Positions 28,108 to 37,112 are shown, counted from the stretch's first letter. The stretch: 64,000 nt of DNA from Streptococcus oralis subsp. tigurinus AZ_3a (GCA_000344275.1 AORU01000010.1:1-64000); one strand, 5' to 3'. Translations and numbers: made by a program. The notes: a model not told the origin generated them from the sequence alone.

Positions 28108-28308
28108 ACCTTTTTCCTCTCCTTCGTATGATATAGCTAGACAGTCTACAGAAGATGCCTGAAACAAAACTAAAACTTTTCTGAAAGTTTCCTTAAATTC
28201 AGTTTCAGTTAAGTTTCGCTTAATAAAACTTTTAGAAATGTCCTCTAGACTTGTTCCAAGCAAGTTTACCTTGTTTAATCTGTGATTTATCTAAAGGAGA
28301 AATTGCTT

Positions 28309-29085
28309 ATGAAACCTCTAGAAACAAGCTTTGAACGGATTGAAACCAAGTACATGGTTTCTAAAACAGACCTACAGGATTTAATAGAAGATTTGAAAGA
28401 CTACCTCGTCGAGGACGACTATCCAACTTCGACCATTTCCAATATCTACTTTGATACAGAAGATTTTCACCTCATCCAAGACTCCTTGCAAGGTCAGCAT
28501 AAGAAAGAAAAAATCCGTATGCGGACCTATCTCGCACAGCCAAGAGCTGACAGCCCCGTCTTTCTAGAAATCAAGTCCAAAGACGAAGCCGGTGTCGGTC
28601 ACAAGCACCGCGTCCTAGCTCAGTCAGATACCATTACCCAGCTCATTACTAAGGGTTGGGGAGAAGACCTGATCAAAGATAGCTTTCTAGTAGCAGAGGT
28701 TCAAAAGCTACGTCAACGCTACAGTGAAGCTCTCAAACCGCGTATCTATATTTCTTATGACCGTTTTTCACTAAAAGAAAAAAAGAAAATCCCAGGATTC
28801 CCCTACCAGAAAATTCGTGTCACTCTTGACCAAAACTTGACCTATCGAGATGAAAATGTCAGCCTATTCGCAGACAAAAAAGGCCTGCCCCTCTTAGAAG
28901 ACGAACTGGTCATCATGGAAATCAAGGCGCCTGGTGACAAACCTCAATGGCTACAGGATATCCTTGATAAGTATGGTCTGGTAGAGCAAAAATTCTCAAA
29001 ACACTCCTGCGCCTACCATAAATCACAAGGACTGGCCTATGCCCCACAACCTATCGGAGAAAGTGTAGGTAACGCTTATGTCTAA
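28309..29085 (+). CDS. VTC-domain (polyphosphate polymerase-type) protein
   Basis: The ATG at 28309 follows AAAGGAG, giving 258 residues. The triphosphate-tunnel fold is indicated by RIETKYMV (7-14), DTEDFHL, EKIRMRTYL, VFLEIKSKD and a late VIMEIKAPGD. Basic and acidic residues alternate as in the VTC4 tunnel. The yeast relatives make polyphosphate; bacterial single-domain proteins paired with DUF4956 membrane proteins are of uncertain function. It overlaps the next gene by 8 bp. Confidence 0.82.
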   Translation: MKPLETSFERIETKYMVSKTDLQDLIEDLKDYLVEDDYPTSTISNIYFDTEDFHLIQDSLQGQHKKEKIRMRTYLAQPRADSPVFLEIKSKDEAGVGHKHRVLAQSDTITQLITKGWGEDLIKDSFLVAEVQKLRQRYSEALKPRIYISYDRFSLKEKKKIPGFPYQKIRVTLDQNLTYRDENVSLFADKKGLPLLEDELVIMEIKAPGDKPQWLQDILDKYGLVEQKFSKHSCAYHKSQGLAYAPQPIGESVGNAYV

Positions 29086-29761
29086 CCTTTTTAACTCTAT
29101 TTTCAACGACGCAACCGCCACTGCAGACCCCCTCCAACTCCTACTCGCCCTTGTCGTCAGTCTTTTTCTAGGACTAGCACTCAGCTGGGCCTACAAGCAA
29201 CGGACTCTTTACACACGGGAATTTGTCATCAGTTTGACACTTTTACCTTGTTTAATGACGCTGGTTATCTTCCTCGTCAATGGCAGTCTCGGAACGTCGA
29301 TTGCAGTAGCAGGGACCTTTAGTCTCATTCGTTTCCGTTCTGCAACGAGTGGCTCTCGAGAGCTAATCGCCATCTTTCTAGCCATGATCATCGGTCTGGC
29401 GGCAGGGACAGGCTACCTTCTCTTAGCCGTTCTCTTCACGGTCTTTATCCTAGGAATTTGGCTCCTTTTGGAAAAACAACAGAGCAAGAGCAATCACCAA
29501 CGTCGTAGACTCTTGACCATCACACTTCCCAATAAAGAAGACCGCCTAGATACTATCCAGGTCGCGCTGGATCAATTTTGCACCGAGTCTGACCTCATCT
29601 CAGTAGATACCAGCAATGCTGGTGAATCCTTGCAAACCGTCTACGAAGTCGATCTCCATCCTCAAGTAGACGACTTCCAACTGACAAGCTACCTGACAAA
29701 CAAGATTTCTCAGTGCGATGTTTCCTTGACTAAAAAAGCCAAAAAGAAGAAAAATCTATAA
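29078..29761 (+). CDS. DUF4956 membrane protein
   Basis: A 227-residue protein with about four hydrophobic helices between residues 15 and 130, including FSLIRFRSATSGSRELIAIF, a typical conserved segment of the family, and a soluble C-terminal domain. Coupled by overlap to the VTC-domain gene; the pair may form a membrane-bound polyphosphate or related synthase, which is inference. Confidence 0.78.
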   Translation: MSNLFNSIFNDATATADPLQLLLALVVSLFLGLALSWAYKQRTLYTREFVISLTLLPCLMTLVIFLVNGSLGTSIAVAGTFSLIRFRSATSGSRELIAIFLAMIIGLAAGTGYLLLAVLFTVFILGIWLLLEKQQSKSNHQRRRLLTITLPNKEDRLDTIQVALDQFCTESDLISVDTSNAGESLQTVYEVDLHPQVDDFQLTSYLTNKISQCDVSLTKKAKKKKNL

Positions 29762-29774
29762 GACTAAAGCTCAT

Positions 29775-29802
29775 AAAAAGAACAGCCGAGGCTGTTCTTT
29801 TT
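29775..29802. terminator. Bidirectional terminator between convergent genes
   Basis: AAAAAGAACAGC-CGAG-GCTGTTCTTTTT. Confidence 0.85.
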
Positions 29803-30364
29803 AGTTTTCTTTTACTGGGATTTCCTTGATAACACGCGCAGGATTCCCACCTAGGACAACATTGTCTCCAAAGGACTTGGTAATCACGGCCCCTGCTCCA
29901 GCAACGACATTATTTCCCAGTGTCACTCCAGGAAGGACAATGACGCCACCTCCAGCCCAGAAATTATCTCCAATGGTGATGGGCTTGCCATATTCGACAC
30001 CTGAATTGCGTTCATGCGGATCTAGTGGATGGAGGGGAGTTAAAAACTGACAGTTGGGACCAAGCATGGCGTTGTTCCCGATGCGAATCGGGCAAACATC
30101 CAGCATAGTCAAGTTCCAATTAGAATAAAAATTTTCCCCTAGATGGATATTGACACCATAATCGACCACCAAGCGTGGATTGATATAAAGATTTTGCCCA
30201 GTTGAACCAAACCAAGTCTTGATCATCTCCGCTCCTTTTAAGGGGTCTAGTTCCTGATTGAAATCAGCCTGTTTCTGACATGCTGTCTGAGCCAAGGCCC
30301 GTAACTCTGGGTCAAATGGATGATAAGGGTCTCCTGCTATCATTTTCTGGTATTCACTGGTCAT
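29801..30364 (-). CDS. maa: Maltose/galactoside-type sugar O-acetyltransferase
   Basis: A 187-residue left-handed β-helix acetyltransferase: N-terminal Mac domain (YQKMIAGDPYHPFDPEL), hexapeptide repeats (INPRLVVDYGVNIHLGENFYSN... IGNNAMLGPN) and the catalytic His in TPLHPLDPHERNSG near residue 112. It transfers acetyl from acetyl-CoA to a sugar hydroxyl; the acceptor is unknown. Confidence 0.88.
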   Translation of the reverse strand: MTSEYQKMIAGDPYHPFDPELRALAQTACQKQADFNQELDPLKGAEMIKTWFGSTGQNLYINPRLVVDYGVNIHLGENFYSNWNLTMLDVCPIRIGNNAMLGPNCQFLTPLHPLDPHERNSGVEYGKPITIGDNFWAGGGVIVLPGVTLGNNVVAGAGAVITKSFGDNVVLGGNPARVIKEIPVKEN

Positions 30365-30479
30365 CTTAACACCTCATACTTACTTTGGACCCATCATATC
30401 AAAAAGCCTTTGAAAGGTCAAGAATAGCCTGCTTTCTAAACTCTCGAAACTAATTCCCTCACAAGTCAAAACAACTTGC

Positions 30480-30508
30480 TTGACAAAAGCTTAACTTCAT
30501 GGTTTAAT
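30480..30508 (+). promoter_or_regulatory. Promoter of the rhodanese operon
   Basis: TTGACA (30480-30485), 17-bp spacer, TTTAAT (30503-30508), immediately followed by the CsoR/CstR-type operator. Confidence 0.7.
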
Positions 30509-30526
30509 ATACCCCATAAGGGTATA
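30508..30526. promoter_or_regulatory. CstR/CsoR-type operator
   Basis: TATACCC-CATAA-GGGTATA is a perfect inverted repeat of the kind bound by CsoR/CstR-family repressors. It lies at the predicted transcription start and could block the promoter. The CstR-like regulator at 33124-33381 is the likely ligand-sensing protein. Confidence 0.8.
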
Positions 30527-30539
30527 TTTGGAGGTGCCT

Positions 30540-30845
30540 ATGTTTCACTTATTTACAAAAATTGACAGTATTTCTACCAGCGAGTTAGAAGCTAAACTCA
30601 GAGAACCGATTCAGCTACTAGACGTTCGGACGCCTACGGAATTCCGAAGAGGTCATATCAAGAATGCCAAGAATGTTCCTTTAACTGAAATCGGATCTTA
30701 TACGCCAGCGGCAAATAGGCCCCTATATATCATTTGCCAGTCTGGAGCACGGAGTAAACTAGCAGCCAAGAAACTAAAGAAAAAAGGCTATGATGTTGTC
30801 AATGTTCGAGGCGGTATGAGCGCCTGGACAGGAAAAGTGATCTAA
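30540..30845 (+). CDS. Single-domain rhodanese (sulfurtransferase)
   Basis: The ATG at 30540 follows GGAGGTG, giving 101 residues. Rhodanese fold with LLDVRTPTEFRRGHI, then the active-site loop ICQSGARSKLA containing the persulfide-carrying Cys, and a final VVNVRGGMSAW. It moves sulfane sulfur between thiols in the cytoplasm. First gene of a three-gene operon directly under the CstR-type operator. Confidence 0.88.
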   Translation: MFHLFTKIDSISTSELEAKLREPIQLLDVRTPTEFRRGHIKNAKNVPLTEIGSYTPAANRPLYIICQSGARSKLAAKKLKKKGYDVVNVRGGMSAWTGKVI

Positions 30846-30868
30846 AATTTATTATAAGGAGGAATCCG

Positions 30869-32524
30869 ATGAAAATTGTTATTATCGGAGGAGTGGCGGG
30901 CGGAATGTCTGCTGCAACACGTCTCAGACGTCTCATGGAAGACGCTGAAATCACTATTTTTGAGAAAGGTCCCTTTGTTTCCTTTGCAAACTGCGGACTT
31001 CCTTACTATGTTTCAGGAGAAATTGCAAACCGTGATAGTTTATTGGTTCAAACTCCTGAAAGTCTCAAAGCACGCTTTAATCTCGATGTGCGGCCATTTC
31101 ATGAAGTCATTCAGATTTCGCCAGAAGAACACACTGTAACTGTGCGGCATGATGGACAAGAGTTTACAGAAAGCTATGACAAGCTGATCCTCTCTCCAGG
31201 AGCTAAACCGTTTGTTCCTGCTATTGAAGGGCTGGCAGAGGCCGAGAATGCCTTCACACTCCGCAATGTTCCCGATCTCGACGAGATTATGGCAGCCTTG
31301 GACAATCATCCAAAAGAAGCCGTCGTCATCGGTGCAGGTTTTATCGGACTCGAAATGGCTGAAAACCTAGCTAAACGTGGATTACAAGTCACCATCGTGG
31401 AGAAAGCACCGCATGTCTTGCCACCATTAGATCAAGAAATGGCGGCCTTTGTCCAAGCAGAATTGCTGGCAAATGGTGTCCGCGTTATCACTTCCCAGTC
31501 TGCAACTCGCTTTGAAGACCAAGGAAAAGTCATCGTTCTCGAAAACGGTCAAAAGATCGCTTCTGATCTCACTATCCTTTCTGTCGGTGTTCAGCCTGAA
31601 AACGGACTGGCCAAAGCTGCGGAGATTGAACTGGGACTTCGTGGTGGGATTCTGGTCGATGAACATTACGAAACCAGTCAAAAAGATATTTTTGCAGTTG
31701 GGGATGCCATCGTCGTCAAGCAAGAGATTACGGGCCAAGACGCTCTCATCTCTCTTGCCTCTCCTGCCAATCGTCAGGGACGCCAAGTGGCGGACGTCAT
31801 AGCAGGACTCGGTCGTACAAACAAGGGCAGCATCGGCACTGCTATCGTTCGTGCCTTTGATATGACAGCCGCTTCGACTGGTCTCAGCGAACGTATCCTT
31901 CGCATGAATCAACTTCCTTACAAGGCCCTTCATGTCAGTGGGAAAGACCACGCTGGTTATTATCCAGGCGCTACTGATATGACCTTGAAGCTCCTCTTTG
32001 ATCCGACCACTGGAAAAATCTACGGTGCCCAAGGAGTTGGGAAGAAAGGTGTTGATAAGCGAATCGATATCCTGGCAACTGCTATCAAGGGAAATCTCAC
32101 CGTCTTTGACTTACCAGAATTGGAGTTCACCTATGCGCCACCATTTGGCTCCGCTAAGGATCCCGTCAACATGCTGGGCTACGCGGCCTTGAACCTAATC
32201 GAAGGTTTAAGCGACAATATTCAATGGTACCAACTAGAAGACGAACTGGACAAGGGCAAGAAATTCCTAGATGTACGGACAAGTGGCGAATTCCAAAGCG
32301 GTAGACTCAAAGTCGATACCATCCACATCCCCCTAAACGAACTACGGGAACGCTTGGACGAACTGGATAAGAAGCAAGCCTACATCGTTAGCTGCTATAG
32401 TGGTTTGCGCAGCTATATCGCAGAGCGTATCCTCAAACAAGCAGGATTTACCGTCCAAAACCTTGACGGCGCTTATTCCCTATACAAAATGGCTAACCCA
32501 GAAGGAGTAGAATATGGTAACTAA
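30869..32524 (+). CDS. CoA-disulfide (persulfide) reductase with C-terminal rhodanese domain
   Basis: A 551-residue flavoprotein: FAD-binding GGVAGGMSAATRLRR (8-22), active-site Cys in SFANCGLPYY near residue 43, NAD-binding VVIGAGFIGLEMAENL near 152, FAD motif SVGVQPENG/FAVGDAI near residue 250-280, and a dimerisation domain. From about residue 455 comes a rhodanese domain with VSCYSGLRSYIA. Such fusions (CoADR-Rhd) reduce CoA disulfides or persulfides with NAD(P)H. AGGAGG precedes the start. With the flanking rhodaneses it forms a reactive-sulfur detoxification route. Confidence 0.9.
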   Translation: MKIVIIGGVAGGMSAATRLRRLMEDAEITIFEKGPFVSFANCGLPYYVSGEIANRDSLLVQTPESLKARFNLDVRPFHEVIQISPEEHTVTVRHDGQEFTESYDKLILSPGAKPFVPAIEGLAEAENAFTLRNVPDLDEIMAALDNHPKEAVVIGAGFIGLEMAENLAKRGLQVTIVEKAPHVLPPLDQEMAAFVQAELLANGVRVITSQSATRFEDQGKVIVLENGQKIASDLTILSVGVQPENGLAKAAEIELGLRGGILVDEHYETSQKDIFAVGDAIVVKQEITGQDALISLASPANRQGRQVADVIAGLGRTNKGSIGTAIVRAFDMTAASTGLSERILRMNQLPYKALHVSGKDHAGYYPGATDMTLKLLFDPTTGKIYGAQGVGKKGVDKRIDILATAIKGNLTVFDLPELEFTYAPPFGSAKDPVNMLGYAALNLIEGLSDNIQWYQLEDELDKGKKFLDVRTSGEFQSGRLKVDTIHIPLNELRERLDELDKKQAYIVSCYSGLRSYIAERILKQAGFTVQNLDGAYSLYKMANPEGVEYGN

Positions 32525-32810
32525 TATCAGCATGGCTGACTTTTATGAAAAATATCAACATGAAAATCTAAATCTTATCGATGTTCGTGAAGTACATGAA
32601 TTCCAAGCAGGACATGCACCAGGTGCAAAAAATCTGCCTTTAAGCACCTTGGAACAAGGCTACAAAGAGCTCAAGCCTGACCATGAATACCATGTTATCT
32701 GTCAAGGTGGAGTGCGTTCTGCCTCTGCCTGTCATTTTCTCAGCGCCCAAGGCCTCACCGTTATCAACGTAGAAGGTGGTATGAATGCTTGGCCCGGTCA
32801 AGTAAAATAA
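32514..32810 (+). CDS. Single-domain rhodanese
   Basis: 98 residues: LIDVREVHEFQAGHAPGA, active-site ICQGGVRSASA with Cys, and INVEGGMNAWPG. Overlaps the reductase by 11 bp, so it is coupled. It likely hands sulfane sulfur to or from the reductase. Confidence 0.87.
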   Translation: MVTNISMADFYEKYQHENLNLIDVREVHEFQAGHAPGAKNLPLSTLEQGYKELKPDHEYHVICQGGVRSASACHFLSAQGLTVINVEGGMNAWPGQVK

Positions 32811-32857
32811 GCAAAAGAAGCTGAGCAACAACTCAATTTCAGGAGAAAATGAAGTAA

Positions 32858-32960
32858 TACTCAATGAAAATCAAAGTGCAAACTAGGAAGCTAGCTGCAG
32901 GCTGTACTTGAGTACGGCAAGGTGACGCTGACGTGGTTTGAATTTGATTTTCGAAGAGTA
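32858..32960. repeat. RUP-like repeat copy 1
   Basis: A 103-bp unit starting TACTCAATGAAAATCAAA and ending GATTTTCGAAGAGTA, flanked by TA. It is about 90% identical to 40703-40804. This is the RUP-type non-autonomous repeat of pneumococci and relatives, thought to be mobilised by IS630-Spn1 transposase. Confidence 0.8.
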
Positions 32961-32976
32961 TAAATCTCCCCACAAT

Positions 32977-33026
32977 AAAACGCATACTATCAAGGTTTTT
33001 CAACACCTGATAGTATGCGTTTTTTA
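32977..33026. terminator. Strong bidirectional terminator
   Basis: AAAACGCATACTATCA (32977-32992) pairs perfectly with TGATAGTATGCGTTTT (33008-33023), plus more T's; it separates the convergent rhodanese operon and the regulator. Confidence 0.85.
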
Positions 33027-33123
33027 ATTTTAAAGACTTTTTACCCAGCCTCTTTTGATTAGAATTAAACTATTCTATCTGATAGTAGATATGCCTTTGC
33101 AACTATCGTCTCAAAAAATTAGT

Positions 33124-33381
33124 TTATTTCCGTTTAATCAAGTATCGGATGGCCTTTTCTAGGCGTTCCTTTTGAGCCTCGGGATCATCTAGTGGTTGGT
33201 TGATGCAGGCGGTGAGATTTTCCGTAATCATCATCTCAATCACGCGCTCAACACTCGATTTCACTGCTGTCAATTGCGTCACAATATCAGCGCAGTCACG
33301 ATCTTCTTCAATCATCTTTTGAATCCCACGCAACTGACCCTCTGAACGTTTCAAGCGTGTTATATACTTTGAGTTTATCAT
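33124..33381 (-). CDS. cstR: CsoR/FrmR-family repressor, CstR-like persulfide sensor
   Basis: 85 residues, all-helical DUF156 fold: LKRSEGQLRGIQKMIEEDRDC, VTQLTAVKSSVERVIE, ENLTACI. Cys30 and Cys59 are kept, but Asn55 stands where copper-sensing CsoR has the metal-ligand His four residues before the second Cys. Two Cys without that His is the CstR pattern, in which persulfides crosslink the cysteines and release DNA (known). Together with the operator at 30508-30526 and the neighbouring rhodaneses, this supports a sulfide-stress regulator. Confidence 0.82.
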   Translation of the reverse strand: MINSKYITRLKRSEGQLRGIQKMIEEDRDCADIVTQLTAVKSSVERVIEMMITENLTACINQPLDDPEAQKERLEKAIRYLIKRK

Positions 33382-33489
33382 TTCTTTTTCCTTGCTCGAT
33401 TTTTCTTCATTATATCTCGAATAAGGGGCTTTGTCAAAATTCTCATCCCATCTGTCTTTGTAGGAACTTATCTCATATCGGTGTTTTCA

Positions 33490-33498
33490 TGATATAAT
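33490..33498 (+). promoter_or_regulatory. Promoter of relPRS (extended -10)
   Basis: TGA-TATAAT at 33490-33498, 30 bases before the ATG at 33529; no clear -35. Confidence 0.6.
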
Positions 33499-33528
33499 AG
33501 TAAAAAACTGTTCAGAATGGACGTGCTT

Positions 33529-34149
33529 ATGAATTCTATCTATGGTAGCTGTGAGGCCTATTTACCCACTATCTTGCAAACCTTTATTCAAGACATAGAA
33601 GAGGCCGCAGCCAATTACAAAAAAGAAACCAACCTCAAACTATATGAGCATTTGCATGCACGCATCAAAACAGAAAAAAGTATGCGTGAAAAATGCCAAC
33701 GCAAGGGCCTTCCTCAGACAAGTCAATCCGCTCTTAAAGAAATACGAGATGCTATTGGCGTTCGAATTATCACAGGCTTTACAGATGATATCTACCGCAT
33801 CGTAGAGTATATTCACCAGATGCCAAGCATCCATATTTTCAAAGAGAAAGACTATATCCGTCAGGTTAAACCCAACGGCTACCGTTCCTATCATCTGATT
33901 CTAGAGGTGACCACTCCCTACCCAGACTGTCTGGGAAATGATCAGGGTACCTATTTTATCGAGATTCAACTGCGCACAATTGCCATGGATTCCTGGGCTA
34001 GCCTCGAACACCAGATGAAATACAAGAAAAACATCCAAAATCCTGAGCGAATCACGCGCGAGCTCAAACGTTGTGCCGATGAGCTTGCTTCTTGTGACTT
34101 GACCATGCAGACCATCCGTGATTTGATTCAGCGCTCTGATCAAGACTAA
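33529..34149 (+). CDS. relP: Small alarmone synthetase RelP
   Basis: The ATG at 33529 follows GGACG and gives about 206 residues. The synthetase-only RelA_SpoT fold shows IRDAIGVRIITGF near residue 85, the substrate loop KPNGYRSYHLILEV near 115 and EIQLRTIAMDSWASLEHQMKYK near 150, with no hydrolase or regulatory domains. It makes (p)ppGpp from ATP and GDP/GTP. The arrangement relP-response regulator-kinase is that of the relPRS operon of S. mutans (known), where it links envelope or oxidative signals to alarmone level. Confidence 0.87.
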   Translation: MNSIYGSCEAYLPTILQTFIQDIEEAAANYKKETNLKLYEHLHARIKTEKSMREKCQRKGLPQTSQSALKEIRDAIGVRIITGFTDDIYRIVEYIHQMPSIHIFKEKDYIRQVKPNGYRSYHLILEVTTPYPDCLGNDQGTYFIEIQLRTIAMDSWASLEHQMKYKKNIQNPERITRELKRCADELASCDLTMQTIRDLIQRSDQD

Positions 34150-34158
34150 GGAGAACCT

Positions 34159-34833
34159 ATGAAAATCCTACTTGCCGAAGATGAAACCCAACTAAACCGT
34201 GTTATCACTGTTGCGTTAGAACGCGAAGGCTACAGCGTTGATTCTGTTTTTAACGGACAAGACGCTGTCGAAAAGGCTAAATCTAACCACTATCACCTCA
34301 TGATTTTTGACATTATGATGCCAATTAAAACTGGAATCGAAGCCCTCAAAGAAATTCGCCAGGCAGGCAATACGACTCACGTCATCATGTTGACAGCCAT
34401 GGCCGAAGTGGATGACCGCGTAACTGGACTTGATGCAGGTGCTGACGACTACTTGACCAAACCTTTCTCGCTCAAGGAACTCTTGGCTAGACTCCGTTCT
34501 ACTGCACGCCGCCTGGAAGACTATACCCCGGATACAGTCCAATTAGGAAATACTCGCTTGGATATTGACGAACAAGAATTAGCTGCTACAAACAGCATTC
34601 GTTTAGGGAAAAAGGAAACCCAACTCTTGACTCTCCTCATCCAGCACGCTAACCAACCCCTCAGTTGTCAACAACTACTAGAGCTGGTCTGGCCAGATGA
34701 GCTGGAAGAACAGGATCACGAGCTCGTCTTTCTCTATATCTCCTACCTACGCCAAAAACTCCAAAGTGTCCAGTCTAGCTTACAAATACTTGGGGCTGCA
34801 GAAGGACCCTTCCAATTGACAGGAGGTGACTAG
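34159..34833 (+). CDS. relR: OmpR-family response regulator RelR
   Basis: 224 residues: receiver with EDE acidic pocket, phospho-Asp in LMIFDIMMP near residue 51, Thr in MLTAMA, Lys in TKPFSL; then a winged-helix domain (LGKKETQLLTLL... VFLYISYLRQKL). AGGAG precedes the start, 9 bp after relP. It abuts relS with no gap. Confidence 0.86.
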   Translation: MKILLAEDETQLNRVITVALEREGYSVDSVFNGQDAVEKAKSNHYHLMIFDIMMPIKTGIEALKEIRQAGNTTHVIMLTAMAEVDDRVTGLDAGADDYLTKPFSLKELLARLRSTARRLEDYTPDTVQLGNTRLDIDEQELAATNSIRLGKKETQLLTLLIQHANQPLSCQQLLELVWPDELEEQDHELVFLYISYLRQKLQSVQSSLQILGAAEGPFQLTGGD

Positions 34834-36066
34834 ATGTTTCGAAAACTTCGTATCAAATTTATCGCAACGGCCACTCTTGCCATTGCTCTGATTCTAACCT
34901 TCTTTCTAGTCTTGATGAATAGTATCGTCTACACTCAGACGGAGGGTAACATCCACACCGTCCTCTCTATCTTAACCAAGAATGAGGGCGAACTTCCTAT
35001 TACAGACGAAATCAAGGAAAGTCTGACTGAGAAAAATATCCAAGAAGGGATTGTCTATAATTTTCAATACTTCTCCGTCAGAGAAAAGGAAAATGACTAC
35101 GCCATCTCCCTTACAAATGTCCAGTCCTTAACTGAGGCTGAAGTCAAAAGTTTTCTCCCAAACATCCTCAAAAGGCAAGAAACTTATGGTTCTATTACTC
35201 ATAAGGGACGCTATTTTACCTACCAAGTGAGCCAATCTACGACTGGGAAACTACTGGTTTTCTTTGAGACGACTAACTATATCCGAGAACGAGATACCTT
35301 ACTTCAGGTCTCTATCTGGCTGGCCCTAGCTAGCTTACTCCTCCTCATACTGCTCTTCACCTTGATTTCAGGGATTGTCATTCGTCCTTTTATCAAAAAC
35401 TATGAAAAACAACGGATGTTTATCACCAATGCAGGACACGAACTCAAAACACCACTGGCTATCATCTCAGCCAATACCGAGCTTCAGGAATTAATGGAGG
35501 GAGAGACTGAGTGGAGTATCAGCACTAAAGAACAGACGGAACGACTCAACCACCTGATTGGAAGACTCATCCGACTCGCTCGGCTCGAGGAGCAAGAGGA
35601 TATCAAATTAGCTCCTCAAAATATCTCTGTCATCGCTGAAAAGGTTGCCTCAGATTTTGCTCCTCTCTTTACCAAAGAAGATAAAAAATTTGAAAGTTCT
35701 ATTGAAGCAGACGTTGTAGAAAAAGTAGCCCAAGAAGAATTTTATGAGCTTCTTAGCATCCTTCTTGACAATGCCCGAAAATACTGCGATCCCGCTGGAA
35801 CAATTCGCTTGACACTCCAACGCAAAAATTACCTACTACGCAAACGAACCTGCATCACTATTTCTAATGATTACAAGGATGGACAAGCAGCTAATATTAA
35901 GCGTTTCTTTGATCGCTTTTATCGTGCGGAGACCTCTCACAACAACCAAACCATATCTGGACACGGAATTGGCCTCTCCATGGCTCAGCATCTCGTTAGC
36001 CTATTTAGAGGTAAAATATTTGTCACCTACAAAAAACAGGTGATTACCTTTACAGTCTGGTTATAA
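34834..36066 (+). CDS. relS: Sensor histidine kinase RelS
   Basis: 410 residues: membrane helix about 8-28, an extracellular sensor of about 130 residues, second helix about 165-187, dimerisation/phosphoacceptor box NAGHELKTPLAII near 205, N box LLDNARKYCDP near 310 and GHGIGLSMAQHL near 375. The extracellular domain has no recognised ligand fold. It starts one base after relR. Confidence 0.86.
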   Translation: MFRKLRIKFIATATLAIALILTFFLVLMNSIVYTQTEGNIHTVLSILTKNEGELPITDEIKESLTEKNIQEGIVYNFQYFSVREKENDYAISLTNVQSLTEAEVKSFLPNILKRQETYGSITHKGRYFTYQVSQSTTGKLLVFFETTNYIRERDTLLQVSIWLALASLLLLILLFTLISGIVIRPFIKNYEKQRMFITNAGHELKTPLAIISANTELQELMEGETEWSISTKEQTERLNHLIGRLIRLARLEEQEDIKLAPQNISVIAEKVASDFAPLFTKEDKKFESSIEADVVEKVAQEEFYELLSILLDNARKYCDPAGTIRLTLQRKNYLLRKRTCITISNDYKDGQAANIKRFFDRFYRAETSHNNQTISGHGIGLSMAQHLVSLFRGKIFVTYKKQVITFTVWL

Positions 36067-36095
36067 CTATAGCTCTTTTACTCTTTATCATTTCA

Positions 36096-36124
36096 TAAAA
36101 AGCGAACAAGTCCGCCTTTTTCTA
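36096..36124. terminator. Terminator between relS and the broken dioxygenase gene
   Basis: AAAAAGCGAAC-AA-GTCCGCCTTTTT, stem with one mismatch. Confidence 0.5.
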
Positions 36125-36148
36125 TGTCTATGATGTGTTTTTCACATC

Positions 36149-37003
36149 TCATCGTGCCAAGCAAATGCGGGTCACAATCCCATCTGGGTCTACAAGATCC
36201 AACTCACTCGAATTTAACCACTTGATTGGTGCCTCTAGCTCTTGTGCTTGCTTAACGATGTCCTTGAGTTCTTCCTTGCTTTCGACCTCAAGGACGTAGT
36301 AGGCCAAGCCTGGCAAGCCTTGCTCACGCGGAGCTAGCCCTTTTCCAGCCCATTCGTTGACAGCCAGGTGGTGATGGTACTGACCAGCCGCTATCCAACT
36401 AGCACTAGGAATGCTAAATTTATCTTCTAGTCCTAGCACCTTTTGATAAAACTAGCTCGCCGCACGACTATCCTTCACCGATAAATGGATATGCCCCATT
36501 CTCGTCCCTTCAGCTAGGATAAAGGGATCTACCTTTTCCCCTAGCTCATAGATGTCCTGTGCCGCGAGGACCTCGGTCACACCGATAATGCGACCATCTT
36601 CTCGAATATCCCATGAAGACACTGGCTTATCACAGTAGAGTTCAATGCCATTTCCTTCCAAATCCTCTAGATAAATAGCCTCACTGTATCCATGATCTGC
36701 ACCCCCGACCAGCGGAATCCGCAAATCACTTAGGTGTTTCAAGACATCTGCCAAGGCTTTTCGTGTCGGCAACAAAATCGCCAAATGGTAGAGTCCATAA
36801 TGCTCCCTTACTTCGCCAGACTTTTCTGCCTGAATCAAGTGAACCAAGGCTTTTCGACCAAGTCCCAAAATCGCTTCTGTCTCTGTTTGGGATAAAATCT
36901 CCAAGCCAATAATTTGGTGATAAAAAGCCGTTTGATTCGTCAAATCCTTGACATTTAAAACCGCCTCTGCTAGGTAAATATGGCTTTGGTATGCATAAGT
37001 CAT
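36149..37003 (-). pseudogene. catE: Ring-cleavage dioxygenase / glyoxalase (VOC) gene with in-frame stop
   Basis: The frame starting at 37003 runs 183 codons to a TAG at 36452-36454 and continues in the same frame to 36149, giving ...KDSRAAS-stop-FYQKVLGLEDKF. The whole would be a 284-residue two-module VOC protein (CatE/catechol-2,3-dioxygenase-like): LNVKDLTNQTAFYHQIIGLE near residue 16, IELYCDKPV near 120, MGHIHLSVKD near 170 and YHHHLAVNEWAG in the second module. A single G-to-T change (GAG to TAG) would explain it. The metal-binding site needs both halves, so activity is probably lost. Confidence 0.82.
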
Positions 37004-37085
37004 CGGGTGTCTCTTTTTTGTTGTAACTTCATTAATTACATCGATTGTACACTATTGAGATAAAATGTCAACGAAGACAACTCAA

Positions 37086-37112
37086 AAGAGCTGGAAACCA
37101 GCTCTTCTTTTT
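37086..37112. terminator. Terminator of the bgaC-galM operon
   Basis: AAGAGCTGG-AAA-CCAGCTCTT with T-rich flank; just past the galM stop. Confidence 0.75.

Noticed and set aside
28215..28245. Possible CiaR site (TTAAG-N5-TTAA) upstream of the VTC-domain gene
   Set aside because: The halves (TTAAG-TTTCG-CTTAA) are inverted, not direct repeats, so they do not fit the CiaR consensus.
26860..28263. Longer 467-residue form of the carbohydrate-binding lipoprotein
   Set aside because: The first 52 codons are not protein-like, and the internal ATG at 28107 starts a classic lipoprotein signal.
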